From Massilia sp. 9I (GTDB lineage Bacteria > Pseudomonadota > Gammaproteobacteria > Burkholderiales > Burkholderiaceae_D): a stretch of DNA of 64,000 nucleotides. The notes beneath the pieces are model-generated. The model did no database searches and had not been told where the DNA came from. It worked only from the letters and a program-made list of their open reading frames with translations. Where the stretch lies: contig NZ_LR733275.1 in NCBI RefSeq assembly GCF_902506415.1, positions 5,184,176 through 5,248,175 of the forward strand, read 5' to 3'. The stretch's first letter is position 1. Every line of letters begins with the position of its first letter. The position numbers were made by a program, and so were the translations under genes. Below are positions 43,394 through 52,725 of the stretch, one piece after another.

Positions 43394-44761
43394 TTATTTG
43401 TTAGCGCCGCCGGCCATCGCGGCAGGCTTGCGGTCAATGACGGTGCGGTTGGTCGACACCAGGTAGGTGCGGGCCGCGCGCTGGATGTCTTCCGAGGTCA
43501 CGCCTTCGATCCAGCCGGGGATCTTGTTGACCACGTTGGCGTCGCCCCACAGGACTTGCATCTTGGCCACGGTGTCGGCGCGGTTGATGAAGCTTTCCAG
43601 CTTGTTGTTCCAGTCGGCCAGCATGCGGGTCTTGACGCGCTTGAGGGTGGCGGCGTCGACGCCGTTCTGCACCACTTTGGCGATCTCTTCGTCCATCGCC
43701 TTGAGCATGGCGTCGGCGCTGCTGTTCGGCTTGTACAGCGCGAACACGGTCATCACGGTCGGGCCGTTGTACTCGAACGGGCCGGTCAGGCCGAACAGGG
43801 TGTCGACGTTCAGCGCGATCTCGCGGCCCTTGACCAGGCCCTGGTAGAACAGCGAAGCGTCGCCGCCGCCCAGCAGCTCGCCCAGCACGGCGACGGCGGC
43901 CTGGTCGCGGTGGCCGCGCGGCGGCACCTTCCAGGCCGCGGCGATCGCCGGCACCTGGGCCAGGGCGTCGCTCTGCTCGACGCGTTTCTCGACGGTGTTC
44001 AGGCCTTCGCTGAAGTCGGTCGGTTTCGGGGTGGCGCGCGCCGGGATGCCGCCGAAGTACTTCTGCGCCAGTGCGAACCCTTGCGCCGGGGTGACGTCGC
44101 CGGCGATCGCGATCACTGCATTGTTCGGGCCGTAGTAGTCGCGGTGGAAGGCGCGCACGTCGTCCAGGCTGGCGTTCTCGAGGTCTTCGAAGCTGCCGTA
44201 GCCGTCGTGGTTGTTCTCCCATTTCTGGAACGCGTGCTGGCCGATGTCGATCCAGTAGAAGCCGCCGTAGGGCTGGTTCTTGACGTTCACGCGGATCTCT
44301 TCCTTCACCACGTCCTGCTGGTTCTTCAGCGTGGCCGGGTTGAAGTCGAGGGTCTTCATGCGGTCCGCTTCCAGCCACAGGATCGGTTCCAGCGCGGATA
44401 CCGGCGCGGTCTCGATGTAGTTGGTGAAGTCGGGGCGGGTCGAGCCGTTGTTGCGGCCGCCGCCGCCGGTGATGGTGGTGTCGAACACGCCCTTCTTGGC
44501 GTTCGGCGTGCCCTGGAACATCAGGTGCTCGAACAGGTGCGCGAAGCCGGTGCGGTTCTTCGGCTCCAGGCGCATGCCGACGTGGTAAACGACTGACACA
44601 CCGACGGTCGGCGAGCTGTGGTCTTCGGTGACGATGACGGTCAGGCCGTTATCGAGTTTCTTGACGGCGACCGGCAGGGTCCACTGGTCCGCGGAGGCGG
44701 CAAAGGCCGACAGCGAGAAGCTGAGCCCGGCCAGTAAAACAGGTAGTTGGCGCATGCGCAT
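43394..44761 (-). CDS. M16B zinc peptidase, catalytic subunit
   Basis: 455 residues with a signal peptide (about 1-23). The inverted zinc motif HLFEH (75-79) with the downstream Glu of FEDLENASLDDV completes a catalytic M16 site. The first domain is active and the second (about 215-440) is structural. It degrades unfolded or short peptides in the periplasm together with the inactive partner encoded next to it. It is first gene of the two-gene operon, opposite to the DUF2807 gene across a 355 bp gap. Confidence 0.92.
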   Translation of the reverse strand: MRMRQLPVLLAGLSFSLSAFAASADQWTLPVAVKKLDNGLTVIVTEDHSSPTVGVSVVYHVGMRLEPKNRTGFAHLFEHLMFQGTPNAKKGVFDTTITGGGGRNNGSTRPDFTNYIETAPVSALEPILWLEADRMKTLDFNPATLKNQQDVVKEEIRVNVKNQPYGGFYWIDIGQHAFQKWENNHDGYGSFEDLENASLDDVRAFHRDYYGPNNAVIAIAGDVTPAQGFALAQKYFGGIPARATPKPTDFSEGLNTVEKRVEQSDALAQVPAIAAAWKVPPRGHRDQAAVAVLGELLGGGDASLFYQGLVKGREIALNVDTLFGLTGPFEYNGPTVMTVFALYKPNSSADAMLKAMDEEIAKVVQNGVDAATLKRVKTRMLADWNNKLESFINRADTVAKMQVLWGDANVVNKIPGWIEGVTSEDIQRAARTYLVSTNRTVIDRKPAAMAGGANK

Positions 44762-45116
44762 GGATTGACCTCGTTGTGATTTCGGGAAGCTGAAATGTTG
44801 TAAATGTTGTGGTGACAGTCCCGGCTGTCATGCGCTGCATCTTAGCGCAATGGAATGCCAATAAGTAATCTATTTTCGGCAATAAGTTTGCGCTATGTCG
44901 AAGCGGCGCAACGGGCGGCCATCCCGGTATATGCCGCTCTGGGCCGCGTTTTTTGCAGTCCGTCGCAGATCCGTATGCACCGGCGGGGCGAGAGGATATA
45001 GTTGCAACATGCTAAGACCATGCAGTGGAGAAACCCACTTGCTGGTAATGTTGCGGTAGAGCTAGCCCACGAGGCCGGCAGCAAACACAACCAAGAATAG
45101 GTATTCGGAGAATTCG
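44762..45116. other. 355 bp gene-free divergent region
   Basis: It separates the M16 operon (minus) from the DUF2807 gene (plus). It contains a moderately AT-rich stretch near 44790-44890 and no confident -10/-35 pair, palindrome or RNA structure. It probably carries the promoters for both directions. A small minus-strand frame (44893-45156) in it is not convincing. Confidence 0.4.
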
Positions 45117-45899
45117 ATGAAGCAGCTTTCCAAGATCGGCCTGGCTTTCGCGGCACTGTGCGCCTCGCTGTTGACCTGCATGGGGATCACGCAGGCGGCG
45201 GAAGTGGTGACCGAGACGCGCCAGGTCGATGCGCGCGTGGTGCGCGTCAAGCTCGACGGCGTGGTCGACCTGAAGATTCGCCAGGGCAACACGCCGCTGC
45301 TGGTGCTGACCGGCGATCCACGCCTGCTCGGCAAGACCACCACGCTGCAAAGCGGCGACACCTTGAACATCGGCACCGAAACCCGCGGCGTCAGCATCAA
45401 CCTGGGCCGCAGCATGGGTCTGCACGCGGAACTGACGCTGCCGAACCTGCGCGAAGTGACTTCCGAAAGCGTGGGCGGCACCGCCGTCACCGGTTTCTCG
45501 GGCGACGAACTCGAGCTTAACCTCGATGGGGCCGGCTCGATGAATGTATCATGTAATTACAGGGTGCTCACCGCCAACCTGGGCGGCGTCGGCAGCATGA
45601 AAATACATGGCATCAACAGCGAGAGCGTCGAGCTGAACCTGAGCGGCGCCGGCTACGTGACCCTGTCGGGCCGCAGCCGCAAGCTCAAGGCGGAACTCGG
45701 CGGACTGGGCGGGCTGGATGCCCAGCAGTTCTCCGCCGAAAACGTCACCCTCGAGCTGTCCGGCCTCGGCAATGCCACCGTGACCGCCAGGGACAGCGCC
45801 AACCTGACCCTGTCGGGCCTGGGTTCGGTGACGGTCTACGGCAAGCCGCAGAACCGCAAGCAGAGCGTCGACGGCCTGGGCAAGGTGAACTGGAAGTAA
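45117..45899 (+). CDS. DUF2807 (GIN-domain) secreted protein
   Basis: 260 residues with a signal peptide (about 1-28, ending MGITQAAE). The remainder is a right-handed repetitive beta structure: ELELNLDGAGSMNV, SVELNLSGAGYVTLSG, NVTLELSGLGNATV, NLTLSGLGSVTV. These show the recurring L-x-L-(S/D)-G-x-G-x pattern of the DUF2807 head-GIN domain. Function unknown; family members are envelope or adhesin-like. Alone on its strand, with its own upstream region; 78 bp before the Sel1 gene. Confidence 0.85.
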   Translation: MKQLSKIGLAFAALCASLLTCMGITQAAEVVTETRQVDARVVRVKLDGVVDLKIRQGNTPLLVLTGDPRLLGKTTTLQSGDTLNIGTETRGVSINLGRSMGLHAELTLPNLREVTSESVGGTAVTGFSGDELELNLDGAGSMNVSCNYRVLTANLGGVGSMKIHGINSESVELNLSGAGYVTLSGRSRKLKAELGGLGGLDAQQFSAENVTLELSGLGNATVTARDSANLTLSGLGSVTVYGKPQNRKQSVDGLGKVNWK

Positions 45900-45977
45900 G
45901 CGGCAGAACGTACAAGAACAAAGTGAGCCCATAACCAGGACCAAGGGTACGCAGAGATCCTGATCCATGAACGAGAC

Positions 45978-46589
45978 ATGAAAAAACTATTCGTAGCGAT
46001 CGCACTCGTGCTCGGCCTGCAGGCCGGGGCGCATGCGGGCTTCGCGGAAGGGGCCAGCGCGTATAACGCGCGCAACTACGCGACAGCACTGAAAGAGATC
46101 GTCCCGCTTGCCAAGTCCGGCCATGCGGACGCACAGCATTTGCTGGGCCTGATGTATTACATGGGCCGCGGCGTCACGCGCGACTACAAGCAGGCCTTCA
46201 CCTGGCACTTCAAGGCGGCCCAGCAGGGCAAGGCCGACGCGCAGTACGTGGTCGGGGCCATGTATTACACCGGCAACGCCGTGCCGCAGGACCAGCGCCA
46301 CGCCGTGACCTGGTTCCGCAAGGCGGCCGAGCAGGGCCATGCCGAGGCCCAGCATGCGCTCGGCCTGATGTACCGCTATCACCAGGCCGGCATGCCGCAG
46401 GACATGGTGCTGGCCTACATGCTGTGGAATCTGTCCGCCGCGGGCGGCAACCACAACGCGGTCGAGCAGCGCGCCGCGATCTCGCGCCAGATGACCCAGG
46501 AGCAGATCGAGGAGGCGCAGTCGCTGTCACGGCTGTGGAAGCCGGGCAAGCCGCTGCCGACCAGTTCGCGCACGGGAACCAGTTCCTGA
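45978..46589 (+). CDS. Sel1-repeat (tetratricopeptide-like) secreted protein
   Basis: 203 residues, signal peptide (about 1-21, ending GAHAGF). Four Sel1 repeats of about 36 residues follow: NARNYATALKEIVPLAKSGH, ADAQHLLGLMYYMGRG, ADAQYVVGAMYYTG and AEAQHALGLMYRYHQAG. Sel1 repeats mediate protein-protein contact; no partner is apparent. The C-terminus (about 165-203) is Ser/Thr-rich. Confidence 0.85.
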   Translation: MKKLFVAIALVLGLQAGAHAGFAEGASAYNARNYATALKEIVPLAKSGHADAQHLLGLMYYMGRGVTRDYKQAFTWHFKAAQQGKADAQYVVGAMYYTGNAVPQDQRHAVTWFRKAAEQGHAEAQHALGLMYRYHQAGMPQDMVLAYMLWNLSAAGGNHNAVEQRAAISRQMTQEQIEEAQSLSRLWKPGKPLPTSSRTGTSS

Positions 46590-46602
46590 TCCAGTCCAGA
46601 AC

Positions 46603-46628
46603 CGCCGGCCCCGCCCGGCTGTTTTTAT
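46603..46628 (+). terminator. possible terminator after the Sel1 gene
   Basis: GCCGG (46604-46608) and CCGGC (46615-46619) form a short stem followed by TGTTTTTATTT. It lies between the Sel1 gene and the convergent GDSL hydrolase. Confidence 0.55.
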
Positions 46629-46635
46629 TTGAGCC

Positions 46636-47985
46636 TCATAGCGGCCGTGTGACTTGCGCTTTGGCGGCGCTGCGGAACAGGGTCAAGGGCACCGCGCTGC
46701 CCATTGCCTGGTAACCCAGGTCGTTCGGATGCAGGTGGTCGCCGCTGTCGTAGGCCGGCAGGAAGCGCGTCGGCCGCACCGGGTCGCGGGTGACGCGGTC
46801 GAAGTCGATCACCGCGTCGAACTCGTCGTTGTTGCGGATCCAGTTGTTCACCGCCTGCCGCAGCGTTTCCTTCTCGGGTGAGTAATAAGCCGCGCCTTCG
46901 AACGGCGTCAGGGTGGCGCCGATGACGCTGATGCCCTTGGCATGCGCGCGGTGGATCAGCTGGCGGTAGGCGGCAATCAGGTCTTCCGCGGTCACCGGTG
47001 CGGTGGCCGAACTGTTACCGATGTCGTTGATGCCGATGAGGACCACCAGGTAGCGCACGCCGTTCGTCGCCAGCACGTCGCGGTCGAAGCGTTCCTGCGC
47101 GCTGCGGCCGGACAGGGTGTTGGGCGAATTGCTCAGCAGGCGGTTGCCGCTGATGCCGCGGTTGACCACGCCGATGCGGGCATTGATGCCGATGACCGGG
47201 TCGCGCTCGGTCTGCAGGCGGCGCGCCAGCCAGTCAGGCCAGCGGTTGTTGGTGTCCGGCGTGCTGCGGGTGCCGTCGGTGATCGAGTCGCCCAGGGTGA
47301 CGATGGCCGGACCTGCGGTGTCGACATCGACCTCGGTGAGGAAGGGCCAGACCTGGATCGTTCGCTGCACCGGCAGCGGCGAGGCGGCCGTGAAGTTGCC
47401 GGGCAACGAGACGTAGTTGGTCTGCAGCGCCAGCTGGTGCACGGTGGTGGCCTGCATGGTGCCGGGCAGGTAGAGGCTCACCGCCAGGTCGGACAGGGGC
47501 GGCACGTTCAGCTCCACCGGATCGGAGACGGCGGGCGCGCCGGGCGGAATCGTGACGACGCTGCGGCCGCCGAAGGTGAGGGGGCGGCTGGTGCCGGCCG
47601 CCACGTCGGAACCGCCGGCGCGCAGGCCGACTCTAGCCGCGCCGATCGTCAGGGCGGTGGAACCGAGTTCGTTCGACACGCGGATGCGCACGCGGTTGCC
47701 GCCGATGCTGGTGTGGACGATCAGGCGCACGGTCTGGTCGGTAAAGGTCTGCAAGCTGGCCTCGGGTGGCGGGCCGGCCGGGGCCGTGCCCCAGGCGCCG
47801 GTCCAGTGCTCGGTGGTCCAGGGCTGGGCCCCGGCGGGATGCGAGGGCAGGGCGATCGCGGCGGCCAGCATGGCGCTGCCCAGCAGCAGGCGCCGGCGGG
47901 CCGGCGGCATGCGGGCAGGCTGGACGTCGATCAAATCCCTGAAGCGGTGGGCTGCATCATGCAGCACGGACAGGAAGCGGTTCAT
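46636..47985 (-). CDS. SGNH/GDSL-family secreted hydrolase
   Basis: 449 residues. A cleavable or Tat-like signal region (about 25-55, RRRLLLGSAMLAAAIALPSHPAGA, note the RRR before the hydrophobic core). The catalytic core has block I GDSITDGTRST (nucleophile Ser), GISGNRLL (block II Gly), GINDIGNSS (block III Asn) and DHLHPND (block V Asp-x-x-His). Substrates are usually esters, often on carbohydrates or lipids. GGAGGA precedes the ATG at 47985, which is preferred to the upstream 48009. A neighbour-independent gene between convergent and divergent units. Confidence 0.87.
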   Translation of the reverse strand: MNRFLSVLHDAAHRFRDLIDVQPARMPPARRRLLLGSAMLAAAIALPSHPAGAQPWTTEHWTGAWGTAPAGPPPEASLQTFTDQTVRLIVHTSIGGNRVRIRVSNELGSTALTIGAARVGLRAGGSDVAAGTSRPLTFGGRSVVTIPPGAPAVSDPVELNVPPLSDLAVSLYLPGTMQATTVHQLALQTNYVSLPGNFTAASPLPVQRTIQVWPFLTEVDVDTAGPAIVTLGDSITDGTRSTPDTNNRWPDWLARRLQTERDPVIGINARIGVVNRGISGNRLLSNSPNTLSGRSAQERFDRDVLATNGVRYLVVLIGINDIGNSSATAPVTAEDLIAAYRQLIHRAHAKGISVIGATLTPFEGAAYYSPEKETLRQAVNNWIRNNDEFDAVIDFDRVTRDPVRPTRFLPAYDSGDHLHPNDLGYQAMGSAVPLTLFRSAAKAQVTRPL

Positions 47986-48257
47986 CGGATGCTCCTCCAG
48001 GTGGTGCACATGCCTTACGCATGAGCTCGTCTTGTCAATCTAGCTACCCCGTCGCCCGTGGACAAGACCGCGGCGCATCCTTCCTTTGCGCGGCATCGAA
48101 GCCTCGAAAGATTAATATTCCTGCAAGAATGTTCCGTGGATCGAAAAGAAATCTTGTCCGGTAATTGACCCATGCTGTGGCCCGGTCTGTGGGCAGGCGC
48201 ACCGAGCGATTCGGCAAACAGGACTAGCGTGGCAGTTCCACTGACGAGGGAGCGGTC

Positions 48258-50561
48258 ATGAGCAAGCATTCCGAAGACCTGAGGATCGAGAACCCGACCA
48301 TGCCGGCCGGCGGCTGGGGTTCGGTGCAGGAGGTCACCACCATCCTGCTGCACCAGCGCGTGCCGCTGAAGGACAGCCGCCTGCTGCTGCGGCAAAACAA
48401 GCCGGACGGCTTCATGTGCGTCAGCTGCGCCTGGGCCAAGCCGGCCAATCCGCATCCCTTCGAATTTTGTGAAAGTGGCGCCAAGGCCACCGCCTGGGAG
48501 ACCACCAGCAAGGCGATTGGCGCCGATTTCTTCGAGCGCCATACCGTCACCGAGCTGGAAGCATGGGACGACCACCGGCTGGAAGACCAGGGCCGCCTGA
48601 CGGTCCCGCTGCGCTATGACGCCCAGCTCGACAAGTACCGCGAGATATCCTGGGACGCCGCTTTCGCCGAGATCGGCGCGGCGCTGCGCGGCTTCGACCC
48701 GAAGCAGGTGGTGTTCTACAGCTCGGGGCGCGCCTCGCTCGAGACCTCCTACATGTACGCGCTACTGGCGCGCATGTACGGCAATAACAACCTGCCGGAC
48801 AGCTCGAACATGTGCCACGAAAGCACCTCCGTGGGGCTGAAGAAGACGATCGGCGTCCCGGTCGGCACCGTGCTGCTGGAAGATTTCGAGAAGACCGACT
48901 GCATCTTCTTCTTCGGCCAGAACGTGGGCGTGAACAGCCCGCGCATGCTGCACCAGCTGCAGGAAGCGCGCCGGCGCGGGGTGCCGATCATCACCTTCAA
49001 CCCGCTGCGCGAGCGCGGCCTGGTGAGCTTCACCAATCCGCAGTCGCCGACGGAGATGCTGACCGGGGCCGAGACGCCGATCAGCACCCAGTACCACCAA
49101 GTGAAACCAGGCGGCGACACCGCCGCCATCATGGGCCTGTGCAAGGCGATCTTCGCGCGCGACGACGCAGCCCATGCGGCCGGAGCGCAGCGCGTGCTCG
49201 ACATGGACTTCCTGCTGGAGCACACCCACGGCCTGGCCGAATTCGAGGCCGCGGTGCGTGCCTGCGACTGGGCCGACATCGAACGCGAATCCGGCCTGCG
49301 CCGCGCGGCGCTGGAAAGCGCGGCCGAGGTCTACTGCAGCTCAAGCGCCGTGATGGCGGTCTACGGCATGGGCCTGACGCAGCACCGCAACGGCGTGCAG
49401 AACGTGGCGATGGTCGTCAACCTGCTGCTCCTGCGCGGGAATGTCGGCAAGCCGGGCGCCGGCGTGTGTCCGGTGCGCGGCCACTCCAACGTGCAGGGCC
49501 AGCGCACGGTCGGCATCACCGAAAAGCCCGAGCTGGCGCCGCTCGACAAGATCAAGGAACAGTATGGTTTCGAGCCGCCGCGCGAGCAGGGCATGAACAC
49601 GGTCGAGGCCTGTGAAGGCATCCTGGCCGGCAAGGTGCAAGCCTTCATCGGCCTGGGCGGGAATTTCGTGCGCGCGGTGCCGGAGCGCGGCTTGATGGAA
49701 GCGGCCTGGCGCGACATTCCGCTGACGGTGCAGGTCTCGACGAAGCTCAATCGCAACCACCTGGTACACGGCAAAGCCTCCTACATCCTGCCTTGCCTGG
49801 GACGGATCGAGATCGACCGCCAGCGCGGGGTGGAACAGGCGGTGACGATCGAGGACTCGACCGCCTGCATGCACGGCTCACGCGGCATGGCCGAGCCGGT
49901 AGCCACTACGCTGCTGTCGGAACCCGCGATCGTGGCCGGCATCGCCAAGGCCACGCTGGCCCCGAACCCGCGCGTCGACTGGGACCGCTGGGTAGGCGAC
50001 TACGCTACCGTGCGCGACGCGATCGCCGAAACCTATCCCGACATCTTCCACGACTTCAATGCGCGCATGTGGACGCCGGGCGGTTTTCGCAAGCCGCTGG
50101 GCGCCGCGCACCGCGTGTGGAAGACCGAGAGCGGCAAAGCGGAATTCACAGTGCCGGAAGCGCTCGCAGGCAATCCGGACCTGAAAGGCGGCGCCGCGAC
50201 GCTGCGCCTGTTCACGGTGCGCAGCGACGGACAGTTCAACACCACCATTTACAGTCACGACGACCGCTTCCGCGGCGTCTACGGCAGCCGCATGGTGATT
50301 TTCATGGGACGCGCCGACATGGCGAAGTACGCGCTGGCGCAGGGCGACCTGGTCGACCTGCGCTGCGCCGCCGACGACGGCGTCGAGCGGCGCGTCTCCG
50401 GCCTGGCGGTGGTGCCCTACGACGTGCCGCAGGGCTGCATCGCCGGCTACTTCCCAGAGCTGAATCCCCTCATCCCGCTGTGGCACCATGCCAAGGAGAG
50501 CAAGGTGCCGGCGGCGAAGGCGATCGACGTCGTCCTGGAGCGCAGCGGGAGGCCGTCATGA
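48258..50561 (+). CDS. FdhF/YdeP-family molybdopterin oxidoreductase
   Basis: 767 residues. The N-terminus keeps cysteines Cys54, Cys57 and Cys71 (FMCVSCAWA and FCESGAK), the expected [4Fe-4S] site. The molybdenum-cofactor domains run to the C-terminal region starting about 640. The metal-ligand position is Cys186 (NMCHESTSVGL). E. coli YdeP, a close relative, is linked to acid resistance; the reaction is not known for this branch. The following fdhD overlaps by ATGA, as expected for a Mo enzyme needing sulfuration. Confidence 0.9.
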   Translation: MSKHSEDLRIENPTMPAGGWGSVQEVTTILLHQRVPLKDSRLLLRQNKPDGFMCVSCAWAKPANPHPFEFCESGAKATAWETTSKAIGADFFERHTVTELEAWDDHRLEDQGRLTVPLRYDAQLDKYREISWDAAFAEIGAALRGFDPKQVVFYSSGRASLETSYMYALLARMYGNNNLPDSSNMCHESTSVGLKKTIGVPVGTVLLEDFEKTDCIFFFGQNVGVNSPRMLHQLQEARRRGVPIITFNPLRERGLVSFTNPQSPTEMLTGAETPISTQYHQVKPGGDTAAIMGLCKAIFARDDAAHAAGAQRVLDMDFLLEHTHGLAEFEAAVRACDWADIERESGLRRAALESAAEVYCSSSAVMAVYGMGLTQHRNGVQNVAMVVNLLLLRGNVGKPGAGVCPVRGHSNVQGQRTVGITEKPELAPLDKIKEQYGFEPPREQGMNTVEACEGILAGKVQAFIGLGGNFVRAVPERGLMEAAWRDIPLTVQVSTKLNRNHLVHGKASYILPCLGRIEIDRQRGVEQAVTIEDSTACMHGSRGMAEPVATTLLSEPAIVAGIAKATLAPNPRVDWDRWVGDYATVRDAIAETYPDIFHDFNARMWTPGGFRKPLGAAHRVWKTESGKAEFTVPEALAGNPDLKGGAATLRLFTVRSDGQFNTTIYSHDDRFRGVYGSRMVIFMGRADMAKYALAQGDLVDLRCAADDGVERRVSGLAVVPYDVPQGCIAGYFPELNPLIPLWHHAKESKVPAAKAIDVVLERSGRPS

Positions 50562-51397
50562 ACGCGGGCGAAGGCTTCTTCGCGCCGCCGGGCGCCTGCC
50601 GCCTGCCGGCCGCGCGCTGGGCCGAGGGGCAGCTGGAAAGCGGCTCCGAACTGGTGGCGGACGAGGTGCCGGTGGCGCTCGTCTACAACGGCATCAGCCA
50701 TGCGGTGATGCTCGCTTCGCCCCAGGACCTGGAAGACTTCGCGGTCGGCTTCTCGCTGGCCGAACGCATCGTGCCGGACGCGCGCGACATCTACGACATC
50801 GAGGTGGAAGAGTCGGCCCACGGAATCGCCATCGAGATGCGCATCGCGGCCGGCGCCATGCTGCAGCTGAAGGAAACGCGCCGTGCGCGCCTTGGGAAAA
50901 CCGGCTGCGGCCTGTGCGGCATCGAGAGCCTGGCATGGTTCGATGACGAGGCGCTGGCGTTGCGCATGAACGCCAGCGCTGCGCGTTTCGACCCGGATGC
51001 ACTGCACCGCGCGATGGCGGCGATGGCCGCGCGCCAGGACCTGCATCATGCGACCGGCGCCGTGCACGCCGCCGGCTGGGCAAATGCCGACGGCGAACTG
51101 CTGCGCGTGCGCGAAGACATCGGCCGCCACAACGCACTCGACAAGCTGGTCGGCGCGCTGGTGCGCGGCAATGTCGATGTCACAAACGGCTTCGCAGTGG
51201 TGACGAGCCGCGCCAGCTTCGAGATGGTGCAGAAGGCGGCGCGCGCCGGCTTCCCGCTGCTAGCCGCGATCTCTGCGCCGACCGCGCTGGCGGTGCAGCT
51301 GGCGCAGAACGCGGGGCTGACCCTGGCGGGTTTTGTGCGGGGAGGGCGGCACGTGCTCTACAGCCATCCGGAGCGGCTCGCGCCGGAACATGGGTGA
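50558..51397 (+). CDS. fdhD: formate dehydrogenase accessory sulfurtransferase FdhD
   Basis: 279 residues. The sulfur-carrying CxxC motif is GCGLC (Cys117, Cys120). Conserved regions VPVALVYNGISHAVMLASPQDLEDFAVGFS and VREDIGRHNALDKLVGAL bind the molybdenum cofactor. It transfers sulfur from IscS to the Mo cofactor of formate-dehydrogenase-like enzymes, here presumably the YdeP-type gene immediately upstream. The start overlaps that gene's stop. An open frame beginning at 49793 is an artefact extending into it. Confidence 0.93.
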   Translation: MNAGEGFFAPPGACRLPAARWAEGQLESGSELVADEVPVALVYNGISHAVMLASPQDLEDFAVGFSLAERIVPDARDIYDIEVEESAHGIAIEMRIAAGAMLQLKETRRARLGKTGCGLCGIESLAWFDDEALALRMNASAARFDPDALHRAMAAMAARQDLHHATGAVHAAGWANADGELLRVREDIGRHNALDKLVGALVRGNVDVTNGFAVVTSRASFEMVQKAARAGFPLLAAISAPTALAVQLAQNAGLTLAGFVRGGRHVLYSHPERLAPEHG

Positions 51398-51442
51398 AGC
51401 CGGTATGATGCGCTCCTCGAACAAAGCATCCTGGAGCACTCA

Positions 51443-52429
51443 ATGGTCATCGTGACCCACAACGGCAAGTTCCACGCCGACGACGCATGGGCGGTGGCCG
51501 TCCTGCACATCCTTTTCCCCGACGCCGAGATCGTCAGGACGCGCGAACCATCGATCATCGAAGCCGCGGACTTCGTGGTCGACGTCGGCGGCATCTGGGA
51601 TCCGGCCACCGGCCGCTTCGACCACCACCAGAAAGGTTTCGAGGGCGCCCGCGCCAGCGGCGTGCCCTATGCCAGCGCGGGCCTGGTCTGGCGCGAATAC
51701 GGCGCACGCTGTGTCGCCGCGCTGGCCGCCGCGCACACCGGGCACCAGCTGGAGGATGACACCGCCCAGCAGATGGCCTACGCCATCGATGCCGACATCG
51801 TCCAGTACCTCGACCTGTCGGATGTCGGTGCGGCCAAGAATGCGCCGGGCGGCTACGGCATGTCGGCCGTGGTGTCCGGCTACAACCCGAACTGGCTGGA
51901 CGAGCAGCGCCTTGGCTATGGTGCGGAAGCGGAAGCCTACCGCCTGGCCCAGTTCCGCAAGGCGATGGCCTTCCTCACCGACGTCATCGTCAATTCGGTC
52001 AAGTACCGCGTCGGCGCCATCCTCGCGCTCGCGCAGGTGCGCCAGTCGCAGGTGCTGGAAGACGGCCGCCTGCTGTTCCTGAAGAATGCGGCGCTGCCAT
52101 GGAGTTCGGTGGTGCGCAAGGAAATGCCGAAGGTGCTCTTTGTGCTCAGCCATAGCCTGTCGGAAGACCGCTACATGCTGCACACCGTGCCCGCCACCAC
52201 CGACACCTTCGAAGCGCGCGCGGATTTGCCCGAGAGCTGGGCCGGCCTGCGCGACCAGGACCTTGCCGCCGTGACCGGCGTGGCGGACGCGAAGTTCTGC
52301 CACAACGGCCGCTTCATTGCTGCCGCGAAAACCTACGACGGCGCCTACGCAATGGCGCTGCAGGCCCTGCAGGCCGTGGACGCCGGCCTGACGCCGCTGT
52401 TCAGCCCGCGCGAGATGATCACGTCCTGA
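51443..52429 (+). CDS. MYG1-family metal-dependent hydrolase-like protein
   Basis: 328 residues. The DHH-like signatures are HNGKFHADDAWAV (about 6-18), VVDVGGIWDP and FDHHQKGF (about 58-66), which place metal-binding His/Asp at the N-terminal active site; the C-terminal region (WAGLRDQDLAAVTGV) is the domain that identifies MYG1. Eukaryotic MYG1 is a 3'-5' RNA exonuclease; bacterial members are uncharacterised. Single gene, not obviously in an operon. Confidence 0.85.
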   Translation: MVIVTHNGKFHADDAWAVAVLHILFPDAEIVRTREPSIIEAADFVVDVGGIWDPATGRFDHHQKGFEGARASGVPYASAGLVWREYGARCVAALAAAHTGHQLEDDTAQQMAYAIDADIVQYLDLSDVGAAKNAPGGYGMSAVVSGYNPNWLDEQRLGYGAEAEAYRLAQFRKAMAFLTDVIVNSVKYRVGAILALAQVRQSQVLEDGRLLFLKNAALPWSSVVRKEMPKVLFVLSHSLSEDRYMLHTVPATTDTFEARADLPESWAGLRDQDLAAVTGVADAKFCHNGRFIAAAKTYDGAYAMALQALQAVDAGLTPLFSPREMITS

Positions 52430-52477
52430 GTTAGGTAAGGCACGGTCAGCCGCGGCCATCGCCGCTATCTTGGTCAC

Positions 52478-52717
52478 ATGGCCAAGATTGTTTCGATGAG
52501 AAAGCTTTACGCAATGCAGCGTATGTCGGCCGCGCTGAACCGGGCCTCCGCTGCGCGCCCCTTCGGACCGGAAACGGATCGGGCGCTGCGCTGGGCTGCC
52601 GCGTGGGGCATGTCGGCCGGCATCCGCGTCCCGCACACGCGGGTACGGCTGCGCCGGGATACGTTGGTAGGCGTGAGCGTGGCCCCACAGGAGGCGGAGA
52701 GGCAAGCGCGCTACTGA
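52478..52717 (+). CDS. short hypothetical protein
   Basis: 79 residues, basic (MAKIVSMRKLYAMQRMSAAL ... RVRLRRDTLVGVSV). No motif recognised. It is 8 bp before the next ORF and the two may be a small unit. It is short enough that chance is not excluded, but no longer coding alternative occupies the space. Confidence 0.4.
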   Translation: MAKIVSMRKLYAMQRMSAALNRASAARPFGPETDRALRWAAAWGMSAGIRVPHTRVRLRRDTLVGVSVAPQEAERQARY

Positions 52718-52725
52718 AAGGGAAC

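Noticed and set aside
44893-45156. An 87-codon minus-strand frame before the DUF2807 gene
   Set aside because: No start signal, it overlaps the beginning of a well-supported gene on the other strand, and its composition shows no protein character.
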